Virus record (IMG/VR): IMGVR_UViG_3300037485_000512
Coordinates: 1 to 37,240 of that record
DNA: 37,240 nt
Direction: 5' to 3' (one strand)
Source: a virus
Translations under genes and position numbers: made by a program
Notes under the pieces: generated by a model
Databases searched by the model: none
What the model was told of the DNA's origin: nothing
The model's input: only the letters and a program-made list of their open reading frames with translations
Shown here: positions 22,234-27,979 of the stretch, one piece after another
Layout: each line of letters opens with the position of its first letter
Numbering within the stretch: the stretch's first letter is position 1

Positions 22234-23027
22234 AATGTTACCTCCTTTTCTAGTTCCTTGATCATTTCATCCAAGGCAAATCCAGCTTTCTTAGCGGGTG
22301 CTTTCTTTTCTGGCACAATCTCCGCTTCGATTGTCGTGACTTCTGGTTCCTTGGCAGGTTCCTGTGCTATTTCCTCTGGATCGGGATCGGGTTCTGGTTC
22401 TGGTAGCACAAACGGGTTCTTGGGTGTGATGTTGCGAGGTGGTTCCGCGAAATCCCGCACCTCATCTTGAGTGTACATCCCCAAGCTCATGTCCGAAGCG
22501 TAGGCACGACTCCAGAACGAAGCAGCACGATACCGTAGCATTTGACCAGGCATCGTTAGCCACTTGCTCCCGTTCTTAGTTGACCAGCCTTCACGTTTCG
22601 CCATGTCTAGGGTGATTTTCTCACCTTTGAGTTCCTCACCGCTTTCCCTATCCCGTGCAACAGCGTAACAGGATGTCGGGTTGTCGTCGTCGTCCATAAT
22701 AAAGCGTAACGGGGAAAACTTCCCGCTAGCGTTAATCATGCCGATAAGGGCGGTTGCTGACCATGAAGGCCGTCCATGGATAATTGCCAGATTTTGGCAC
22801 ACCATGAGCGGATCGAGTCGAGTGCGTTTAGCGACATTAAGAGCAATCGCACAATTAGCCACATTGCCGGCGAAGTCTTTAGGGACTAGCGTTGACTTAC
22901 TTAGCATCATTGCTTGTCGCTGGATTAGCTCAAAAGCCTGCGTTTCCGCTTGGACTCTCAGCATGATATAGTTCTGTGGTTCTTGCACCGCAATTGCGTC
23001 TGTTTTTTGTTGTTGTTCTGTTTCCAT
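22230..23027 (-). CDS. recT: RecT-family ssDNA-annealing recombinase
   Basis: 265 residues. The core (VPKDFAGNVANCAIALNVAK, LDPLMVCQNLAIIHGRPSWS, LIGMINASGKF, then KWLTMPGQMLRYRAASFWSR) is the RecT pattern for annealing complementary strands. The C-terminal about 70 residues are a Pro/Glu/Lys-rich linker plus an acidic helix, perhaps a partner-binding tail. Located directly before the exonuclease, a classic two-component recombination module. Confidence 0.9.
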   Translation of the reverse strand: METEQQQKTDAIAVQEPQNYIMLRVQAETQAFELIQRQAMMLSKSTLVPKDFAGNVANCAIALNVAKRTRLDPLMVCQNLAIIHGRPSWSATALIGMINASGKFSPLRFIMDDDDNPTSCYAVARDRESGEELKGEKITLDMAKREGWSTKNGSKWLTMPGQMLRYRAASFWSRAYASDMSLGMYTQDEVRDFAEPPRNITPKNPFVLPEPEPDPDPEEIAQEPAKEPEVTTIEAEIVPEKKAPAKKAGFALDEMIKELEKEVTL

Positions 23028-23059
23028 CGAGTTGTTTTTTATCGTTTCAGTTTAGGTTA

Positions 23060-23404
23060 TCAAGACAAATTTTCGGTTTCTTCTAAATTTTCGTTTATCA
23101 AATCCAGCACCGTTTGGGCGGCATCCGCGAATTTCGGGTCATGTTCGACCAGGTATTGCACCCGTTCTCTGCTATGCATGATCGTTCCGTGGTGTCTTCT
23201 GCCGATTCGCCAGCCTGTGTCTTGGAGGGAATGCGTCTCACTCCAGATCGTAGCAAGAAGGTGTCTTGGTGTGCAATACATCGAGAGTTTGCTAGAGCTT
23301 AGGATTCCTTCGCGTGGCACGCTAAAGACGTGCGCGATGCAATCAAGAAGCTCTTCAAATCGTGACGCATCTTCGTCGTTTTCGGGTTCAAATCGTGTCT
23401 TCAT
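23060..23404 (-). CDS. Free-standing DnaA domain-IV-like DNA-binding protein
   Basis: 114 residues. Residues about 20-90 follow the DnaA C-terminal pattern: an initial helix with VFSVPREGILSSSK, a central helix (CTPRHLLATIWSETHSLQD), then the signature-like RIGRRHHGTIMHSRERV (66-82), where DnaA has GxRDHTTVxHA. There is no AAA+ part. It could bind DnaA-box-like sites to steer or block host replication or mark the phage origin. Family call from motif; role is inference. Confidence 0.7.
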   Translation of the reverse strand: MKTRFEPENDEDASRFEELLDCIAHVFSVPREGILSSSKLSMYCTPRHLLATIWSETHSLQDTGWRIGRRHHGTIMHSRERVQYLVEHDPKFADAAQTVLDLINENLEETENLS

Positions 23405-23640
23405 GCGGTTTTCTTGTAGTTCTCCCGATTATCGGTGCGGATTCTCTTCAGCATTCTGGCGAAAACTCTACGTTCTACCTCCATCGTCTCTAGTCCCGCG
23501 ATTAAAACAGCGTATCTTTGCCAAGGTTCTTCGCCATGACGAGTGTGGAATCTTGTCGTGGTATCTGTGACGCTACATTTAATCAGATAATTTTTGTAAT
23601 TATCATTTGTCAGCCATTTTTGTCTTTCAATAGTCATCAT
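23401..23640 (-). CDS. Hypothetical basic protein
   Basis: 79 residues, Arg/Thr-rich (VTDTTTRFHTRHGEEPWQRY, RVFARMLKRIRTDNRENYKK). Two adjacent ATGs at 23640 and 23637. Overlaps the DnaA-like gene by four bases, so they are probably co-translated. Function unknown. Confidence 0.65.
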   Translation of the reverse strand: MMTIERQKWLTNDNYKNYLIKCSVTDTTTRFHTRHGEEPWQRYAVLIAGLETMEVERRVFARMLKRIRTDNRENYKKTA

Positions 23641-23920
23641 GTCGGATTGTGTCGTTTAATTGTTGTTGCATATGTTCTAAATCAATACCTAAGTGATTTA
23701 GTAAGGATTGAAATTGTTCCCAATTTGGGAAGCCGTATTCGTTGTCTGTCGATTGGTTACGCTGCCAATGTTTCGTTAGCTCGTTCACCATTTCCTGTTC
23801 GCCCAGGTGGTCTTCGGTGTATCGTATTACGCTCTTTAGGTCATCGAGGATTAAGAGCGCATCTTCGGGCGTTGCCCCGCCCTCAGCGAGCAAGTTCAAG
23901 GCTTGGTTGTCTGGGTTCAT
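23627..23920 (-). CDS. Hypothetical acidic helical protein
   Basis: 97 residues, acidic, mainly helix (TPEDALLILDDLKSVIRYTE, FQSLLNHLGIDLEHMQQQLN). Overlaps both neighbours by a few bases. Function unknown. Confidence 0.65.
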   Translation of the reverse strand: MNPDNQALNLLAEGGATPEDALLILDDLKSVIRYTEDHLGEQEMVNELTKHWQRNQSTDNEYGFPNWEQFQSLLNHLGIDLEHMQQQLNDTIRHDDY

Positions 23921-24117
23921 ATCTTCAGGGTTAATGGACTTCCGTTTAAGGTATGGTTTCCCGTAGTAATCTCCCTAAGCAAAAGATGAAATCGTTCCAC
24001 CTTGATCGGCGAATCTCCAGCACAAGCCCTGCACAACATTGATTGCGCTTTATGGTCAAGGGTTTCTCCATTGATATAACCCATTTCTAAGATTTGTTTT
24101 TTGATTGCGGTTTTCAT
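23917..24117 (-). CDS. Hypothetical protein
   Basis: 66 residues with a basic first helix (MKTAIKKQILEMGY), a CRAC pair and a VERFHLLLREIT helix. Leader ACAAACACGAAACAAAC directly before ATG, no Shine-Dalgarno. Function unknown. Confidence 0.6.
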   Translation of the reverse strand: MKTAIKKQILEMGYINGETLDHKAQSMLCRACAGDSPIKVERFHLLLREITTGNHTLNGSPLTLKI

Positions 24118-24137
24118 GTTTGTTTCGTGTTTGTTAA

Positions 24138-24299
24138 TTACTTGGATGGTTTCGCTTCGTAATACCGATAAAAGGTAATTATTTCCCTTATGTCACTTAG
24201 TGCGGTTCTAAAGTATCGTCGATTGGTGGCATGGCGATATTTGAAAATGTCGCTGATTGCGTCACGATAAATTGATAGTAATTCTTGTTTGGTTTGCAT
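24138..24299 (-). CDS. Small Tyr/Arg-rich hypothetical protein
   Basis: 53 residues, MQTKQELLSIYRDAISDIFK then YRHATNRRYFRTALSDIREI. It is basic and aromatic. The preceding leader (TTAATTAACAAACACAAAAC) is nearly the same as the one before the next gene at 24117, suggesting duplicated gene boundaries. Function unknown. Confidence 0.55.
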   Translation of the reverse strand: MQTKQELLSIYRDAISDIFKYRHATNRRYFRTALSDIREIITFYRYYEAKPSK

Positions 24300-24313
24300 T
24301 TGTTTTGTGTTTG

Positions 24314-24424
24314 TTAATTAAAATAATGGTAAAAAGCGTGTAGCAAGTGCTTCAGTTTGACGACAAGCGGAACTATTCCCGCTCCGATTAGGCAACAGGC
24401 GAAGACTTCAAAGGTGGTTCTCAT
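24314..24424 (-). CDS. 36-residue transmembrane micro-protein
   Basis: MRTTFEVFACCLIGAGIVPL then VVKLKHLLHAFYHYFN: one hydrophobic segment followed by a basic/aromatic tail. It starts on an ATGA overlap with the gene at 24421, implying coupled translation. Function unknown. Confidence 0.5.
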   Translation of the reverse strand: MRTTFEVFACCLIGAGIVPLVVKLKHLLHAFYHYFN

Positions 24425-24741
24425 GCTGTTTTCCCTTCAAGGTTTTGGATCATTTGCCAGTTGCCAAGCCAAATTGCTCCGTCAAGCTCTTTACATTCAC
24501 GGCTCAGGAACCGCTTCACAAGGTCATCCTTTGCGCGTTTTGCAGATTCTGCTTTCATTGTGGCTTTCCATCCTTTCGGCCAGTTGCCGAAAAATGTTTT
24601 GTCGGTGCGCTTACATTCAATGTCAGCAATGACCCGTGCGTTGTCCTTGATCCAATCGGCTTGACAATATTCGATTTCTCGTTTTAAGGCCCCATCGGCA
24701 CAGGCTAAGTCTTCAGCTTGTTTTCTTGTTATCTGTTTCAT
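24421..24741 (-). CDS. Hypothetical protein
   Basis: 106 residues, mixed charge with several Trp (WIKDN, GNWPKGWKA, WLGNWQMIQN). The DIECKRTDKTFFGNW phrase has an E-C-K element, but I see no full nuclease motif set. Preceded by a (CA)n leader. Function unknown. Confidence 0.65.
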   Translation of the reverse strand: MKQITRKQAEDLACADGALKREIEYCQADWIKDNARVIADIECKRTDKTFFGNWPKGWKATMKAESAKRAKDDLVKRFLSRECKELDGAIWLGNWQMIQNLEGKTA

Positions 24742-24827
24742 TGTTTGTGTGTGTGTGTGTTATGGGTCACTCTCCATTTCCCCGGCTTGTGACGGGCCGC
24801 TTGCGCGGGCTGGATTGCCCCGTAGGG

Positions 24828-25019
24828 TTAGCGGGATGGTTTTAAGATCGTCAGGCTGCCGTTAACCCATTCAATACATAATTCTCCGCGATGTCTTGAC
24901 GCGAGCTTAAAAGCTGCCTCTCTCTCGCTAAATGCAAAACACCCATCGTTTGGCAATTTTGCAGCAAAACCCATTTTGCGGGTTAGCGGGTCAATTTCTC
25001 TTATCATTTTAATGGTCAT
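24828..25019 (-). CDS. Small hypothetical protein
   Basis: 63 residues, MTIKMIREIDPLTRKMGFAA then a FSEREAAFKLASRHRG helix and a terminal beta strand. The following 86 bases contain GC-rich hairpins but no gene. Function unknown. Confidence 0.6.
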   Translation of the reverse strand: MTIKMIREIDPLTRKMGFAAKLPNDGCFAFSEREAAFKLASRHRGELCIEWVNGSLTILKPSR

Positions 25020-25031
25020 AATTTTGTGATG

Positions 25032-25232
25032 TTACAGGGTAGCGCGTAAAGCTAGTTTATCAGTGATTTCACCCGCCTTGGCTAAGTAGTCCACATAGTC
25101 CACAAATGCCGTCCGTGTGGTGGCGTTATGGCGATTATGTGGAGCGGTTTTAATGCCCCACATGAGCGCGAATGATTCCAAGTGTGGGTGTGATTGCCAG
25201 AAACTGGCTCGGATTTGTTTTTGATTTGTCAT
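25032..25232 (-). CDS. Small hypothetical protein
   Basis: 66 residues, helix-rich, His/Thr/Arg-rich (WGIKTAPHNRHNATTRTAFV, DYLAKAGEITDKLALRATL). The last part resembles a single helix-turn-helix but is too short to assign. A T-loop-like hairpin lies about 20 bases upstream of the start. Confidence 0.6.
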   Translation of the reverse strand: MTNQKQIRASFWQSHPHLESFALMWGIKTAPHNRHNATTRTAFVDYVDYLAKAGEITDKLALRATL

Positions 25233-25251
25233 GTTTTTAATGTTAAGGTTT

Positions 25252-25270
25252 GCAAGGGGTAGAACCTTGC
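25252..25270 (-). ncRNA. T-loop-like intergenic hairpin, copy C
   Basis: On the minus strand GCAAGG-TTCTACC-CCTTGC: a 6-bp stem and a 7-nt loop opening with TTC and with A at the fifth position. It starts ten bases after the stop of the upstream gene (25281) and lies about 20 bases before the next ATG (25232). Confidence 0.5.
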
Positions 25271-25280
25271 GTGTTTTAGA

Positions 25281-25643
25281 TTAGAATGATGAAACGATGA
25301 TTCCGCCGCTGAATTCAATAAGCGTCCCGTGATCTTGGATGTAAGAGCGAATCCATTCGTCAAGCTCATCGTCTTCCTCTTCACCGTCCAAGTCGATTCC
25401 TGCCAATTTCATGGACTCTCCAAGCGGTTTCCCGTAATAATCAGCAATCCAATCTTGCAGGCTTTCAGATTCCGTGAAATCGCAGCGTATAGCCACAACG
25501 TCAAGCTCTAGCTCCACGCTAACACTGTCTTCGTATTCTTGAAGGTGTTCAGCGAGCGCAAAGGCTCCAGCTCGTGACCATTTGGCGTTTTCGTCTTGTA
25601 GTAATTCGTGCGCGATTTCGTAGTTTGTAAGTGTCTTTTTCAT
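25281..25643 (-). CDS. Acidic phage protein of unknown function
   Basis: 120 residues from ATG 25643. An N-terminal helix region (ALAEHLQEYEDSVSVELELD) is followed by VVAIRCDFTESESLQDW and a very acidic segment (DLDGEEEDDELDEWI). Proteins with this LEEYE...VVAIRCDF...DW pattern recur in phage early regions; function is unknown to me. Confidence 0.7.
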   Translation of the reverse strand: MKKTLTNYEIAHELLQDENAKWSRAGAFALAEHLQEYEDSVSVELELDVVAIRCDFTESESLQDWIADYYGKPLGESMKLAGIDLDGEEEDDELDEWIRSYIQDHGTLIEFSGGIIVSSF

Positions 25644-25676
25644 ATGTTTGTCGTTTGTTTGTTTGTAGTGTGTGTG

Positions 25677-25697
25677 AAGCAGGGATTGAACCTGCTT
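25677..25697 (-). ncRNA. T-loop hairpin in early leader, copy B
   Basis: Minus strand AAGCAGG-TTCAATC-CCTGCTT: a perfect 7-bp stem and a 7-nt loop identical to a canonical tRNA T-loop (TTCRANY). It begins ten bases after a stop codon (25708) and 33 bases before ATG 25643. It is preceded by CACC, as in copy A. Confidence 0.65.
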
Positions 25698-25707
25698 GGT
25701 GGGTGGG

Positions 25708-25905
25708 TTACATAGCGGCAATCAGCTTGGCCATTTCACTACCGGCTTGGTGGGATTCCCTCCACGTTTCCTTGGTGCGGCGAGCGGCATCGCCGCAGTG
25801 GCGAGTAATTTCGCGACTAAGCGCGCTGCCATCGGAAAATTGCGTCCAGATAAACTGACGGTTCTGGGAGTCTATATCGGAGTAGGTAATTTTGATGGTT
25901 TTCAT
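25708..25905 (-). CDS. Small hypothetical protein
   Basis: 65 residues from ATG 25905 (MKTIKITYSDIDSQNRQFIW). The later part is helical (ALSREITRHCGDAARRTKET). A longer start at 25995 would overlap the end of the gene at 25946 and is unlikely. CA-rich leader, no Shine-Dalgarno. Function unknown. Confidence 0.6.
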   Translation of the reverse strand: MKTIKITYSDIDSQNRQFIWTQFSDGSALSREITRHCGDAARRTKETWRESHQAGSEMAKLIAAM

Positions 25906-25945
25906 ATTTTCGGTGTGTGTTTGTTTGTTTGTAGTTATCAGTTGC

Positions 25946-26125
25946 TCATGAAGGATTCTGCAAATTGTGGATTGCATCTTTTCTGGTAATTCCAAATACC
26001 TCGCCTGATGTTTTATTTATTCCATCATGGTAGTAGGCGATAAAGCCTACGATAGTGAATCCTGTTGGATGTTTCGATTTGATTTTTACGCATTCGCTTA
26101 AAATCGAGTATGGTAATTTTTTCAT
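25946..26125 (-). CDS. Small basic hypothetical protein
   Basis: 59 residues, MKKLPYSILSECVKIKSKHP then TGFTIVGFIAYYHDGINKTS and a short terminal helix. Preceded by ACACACACACAAACAT before ATG 26125. Function unknown. Confidence 0.6.
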   Translation of the reverse strand: MKKLPYSILSECVKIKSKHPTGFTIVGFIAYYHDGINKTSGEVFGITRKDAIHNLQNPS

Positions 26126-26156
26126 ATGTTTGTGTGTGTGTGTTTAGTCTCTTCAG

Positions 26157-26190
26157 TTGCGGCATTACCGCAAGACGCTTTGCAGCGTTT
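26157..26190 (-). promoter_or_regulatory. Two adjacent small hairpins in early leader
   Basis: TTGCGG-CATTA-CCGCAA (26157-26173 as read on +) and ACGCT-TTGC-AGCGT (26175-26188), the latter giving a GCAA tetraloop on the minus strand. They occupy the gap between the gene ending at 26199 and ATG 26125. They are hairpins of a different kind from the T-loop elements at the neighbouring gaps. Confidence 0.45.
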
Positions 26191-26198
26191 CGACCTGG

Positions 26199-26528
26199 TT
26201 AATTCACTTTGATGCCGCCTACCATGAAATACCACTCACGGCTTCCCACCTTGCTTTGAGCGTATCCACAAGGCGTACAATAAAGCCCCACCCTTCCCCT
26301 TGCGCTATCGTCACCCCGTAGTATTCCAAGCGAGCCCTTCGACTTGCAAGACGGGCAAAAAGTACTATCATGCAAAGCTATCACCCCGTCAATTGCGCCT
26401 TCCCGACCAAATGAATCGGTTGCTGACCCAGAGCCCTTAACGAAGGCTTCCCAGTTGCAAGCTGCTTCATTGTACCAGCTTTCAATTTCAAGACCTTGGA
26501 TTGCTTGCTTTTTAATGTTTGTTCTCAT
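26199..26528 (-). CDS. Zinc-ribbon protein
   Basis: 109 residues. CPSC (58-61) and CTPC (84-87) form a four-cysteine zinc ribbon around a GSLGILRGDDSARGRVGLY beta region, like topoisomerase/primase-type or transcription-factor ribbons. The N-terminus contains a basic helix. It may bind nucleic acid; there are no catalytic motifs. Start ATG 26528 follows a T-loop hairpin. Confidence 0.65.
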   Translation of the reverse strand: MRTNIKKQAIQGLEIESWYNEAACNWEAFVKGSGSATDSFGREGAIDGVIALHDSTFCPSCKSKGSLGILRGDDSARGRVGLYCTPCGYAQSKVGSREWYFMVGGIKVN

Positions 26529-26555
26529 GTCGTTAGTTGGTTGGTGGTTGTGATT

Positions 26556-26576
26556 AAGCGGGGATTGAACCCGCTT
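26556..26576 (-). ncRNA. T-loop hairpin in early leader, copy A
   Basis: Minus strand AAGCGGG-TTCAATC-CCCGCTT: a 7-bp stem and a loop identical to copy B. One stem pair differs (G-C here, A-T there), a compensatory change. It begins ten bases after the stop at 26587 and 27 bases before ATG 26528. Confidence 0.65.
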
Positions 26577-26586
26577 GGTGGTCTTT

Positions 26587-26760
26587 TCAGTTGCTTTCCT
26601 TTTCGGGGGCTTCCACGCAACGCCCTAGTTTAGTATCAAAGTACAAGGGACGACGAAGGCCGTCTAATGCCTGGGCGTAGGCTAAATCTTGCAAGCTGTC
26701 AGCGGTGGCAACGACACATTCCATGTCGTCCAGTAATTCGTATCTTGGTTTAGTTGTCAT
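26587..26760 (-). CDS. First gene of leftward block, small hypothetical protein
   Basis: 57 residues from ATG 26760 (MTTKPRYELLDDMECVVATA). It is acidic, with a helix DSLQDLAYAQALDGL. It is the promoter-proximal early gene, so probably expressed first after infection. Function unknown. The early promoter candidate lies at 26804-26832. Confidence 0.6.
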   Translation of the reverse strand: MTTKPRYELLDDMECVVATADSLQDLAYAQALDGLRRPLYFDTKLGRCVEAPEKESN

Positions 26761-26803
26761 GTCGTTTATTGGTTGCGTTGCGTCTTGCAACTGTCAATAC
26801 TCT

Positions 26804-26832
26804 ACAATACGCCACCCGCCATTGCCAATCAA
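26804..26832 (-). promoter_or_regulatory. Candidate leftward early promoter
   Basis: On the minus strand TTGATT (26832-26827), a 17-bp spacer and TATTGT (26809-26804). The predicted start is near 26797, giving a leader of about 37 bases before ATG 26760. A TTGACA word also lies at 26797-26792 but has no -10 box at the right distance. Confidence 0.4.
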
Positions 26833-26871
26833 ATAATGCCAATAAAGTGAATTATTTTTACACCCGATTAA

Positions 26872-26903
26872 AGCACGTTGAAACTAAGTGAGTTACACGT
26901 GCT
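26872..26903. repeat. Inverted repeat
   Basis: AGCACGT (26872-26878) and ACGTGCT (26897-26903) are perfect 7-bp inverted arms around 18 bases. The ACGTG core recurs several times between 27078 and 27165. Confidence 0.5.
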
Positions 26904-27303
26904 CATCGCGGCAAGTTAGGCAAGCTACACGGGTGAATTCCAGCAACCGCGAGAAGCAAACTTGATTTGTTTGCATTCAGTTTCGATTAGACTGCTAGAC
27001 TAACAATCTATCAGAAGCGGTATGGGTATGATTAGATGCCGCTCACAATCCATCAATCACACTAACTTTTAACTCATTACGTGTTACGAGCCTATGGCGT
27101 TATTATAACGTGTACGTAATTATTACACGTCAGAATCATATGTGATGCCCGAAGCTACGTGATGCTTAATGAATAAGCTTCTTACGGAGTAGAGTCTAAT
27201 CAAGTCGAATCAAATCCGTCAAGCACTAATTTTTCGGAGGCAAGCAAATGCGTTGGAAACTTTCACTTTAGAGCCTGATATTCGATTACATAAGCGCAAG
27301 CAA

Positions 27304-27409
27304 GCCGGCACCTGGTCACTGGCCGGCACGTTAACAAGCGCACGTTCGATTCAAACAAGCGTTTAAATGCCGGCACAATTCAAACAAGCGTTTCAAGCAA
27401 GCGCACGTT
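27304..27409. repeat. Cluster of interspersed direct repeats
   Basis: gccggcac occurs three times (27304, 27322, 27369), attcaaacaagcgttt twice (27349-27364 and 27378-27393) and aagcgcacgtt twice (27336-27346 and 27399-27409). The first two GCCGGC words also form a stem around 12 bases. Confidence 0.75.
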
Positions 27410-27444
27410 TAAAACGATCGTTTAAATTACGCGTGACGCAAGCG

Positions 27445-27504
27445 GTGTTCGCGTGTACAGTGTTCGCCTGGATAGTGTTTGCGTGCGCAGTGTTCGCGTG
27501 AGTA
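27445..27504 (+). repeat. Four tandem 15-bp iterons
   Basis: Units begin at 27445, 27460, 27475 and 27490: gtgttcgcgtgtaca, gtgttcgcctggata, gtgtttgcgtgcgca and gtgttcgcgtgagta. The consensus is GTGTTCGCGTGnnnA. A run of G follows. Such arrays usually bind a replication initiator. Confidence 0.8.
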
Positions 27505-27665
27505 GGGGGGGCGGGGGTTGAGGTTTGAGTGGCGCGGAAATTCTTGTACCATCCATTAGCCAAACAAAAATTATTACAATTGGGCTATCATCCACCTGCC
27601 CTTTAAAAAATGTTACAATGGCGAATGTACTTGACAGGTTGGCGTGATTGTGCGTAGGTTTGTGC

Positions 27666-27923
27666 ATGGCAAGAGGAGATTCATATCAGTTGCAGGGTCA
27701 GCAGGGCGGGGTGTACCTAAGTGCTGGGCAGATTTCGTTAAAAAAATTCCGTGTTATCCATGCTTTGACGGCTACGGTCATTGATGGTTTGACTTCGACT
27801 AACATTGTTGATTCTACGGGTAACCCAATAACTAGCTTAACTTTAGCAGCAAATACGGTTGTTGGTGGTCAGTTTGATGGCGTTAGTGTTTTAACTGGCA
27901 CTTGTATCTGTTACTACGCTTAA
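27666..27923 (+). CDS. Small structural protein (probable), first late gene
   Basis: 85 residues from ATG 27666, beta-rich (GGVYLSAGQISLKKFRVIHA, SLTLAANTVVGGQFDGVSV). Short proteins like this precede tail tube genes in related podoviruses, but I see no family motif. An in-frame TTG at 27648 is a less likely start. Confidence 0.6.
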   Translation: MARGDSYQLQGQQGGVYLSAGQISLKKFRVIHALTATVIDGLTSTNIVDSTGNPITSLTLAANTVVGGQFDGVSVLTGTCICYYA

Positions 27924-27979
27924 TGTGCGGTATGCCGTACAAGATGTGTGGCTAATGTTGGTTCTATAGCTATTTACGA

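Larger units (their letters stand above)
26761..27665. other. Divergent non-coding region, probable control region and origin
   Basis: 905 bases without a convincing gene between the leftward and rightward blocks. It holds a leftward promoter candidate, inverted repeats at about 26872-26903 and around 27020-27130 (many ACGTG/CACGT words), a 7-codon frame with a perfect GGAGG site at 27236-27271, dispersed repeats with GCCGGC (27304-27409), a 12-bp palindrome aaacgatcgttt (27412-27423), four 15-bp iterons (27445-27504) and a G-run (27505-27518). This composition fits a replication origin plus promoters. Confidence 0.6.

Noticed and set aside
22950-23570. Rightward frame of 206 codons opposite RecT and DnaA-like genes
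   Set aside because: Lies antisense to well-supported genes and shows a Ser/Cys/Arg-rich composition typical of shadow frames.
25677-26576. tRNA genes at the T-arm-like hairpins
   Set aside because: No D-arm, anticodon arm or acceptor stem can be formed around them; upstream sequence is the end of a coding gene.
27290-27504. CRISPR array
   Set aside because: Repeats are short, of several types, without regular unique spacers of CRISPR length, and no cas genes are present.
27422-27667. Leftward frame of 81 codons over the iterons
   Set aside because: Its repetitive LRTQTL/RRTLYTR sequence is just translation of the 15-bp repeats, and it overlaps the start of the rightward gene at 27666.
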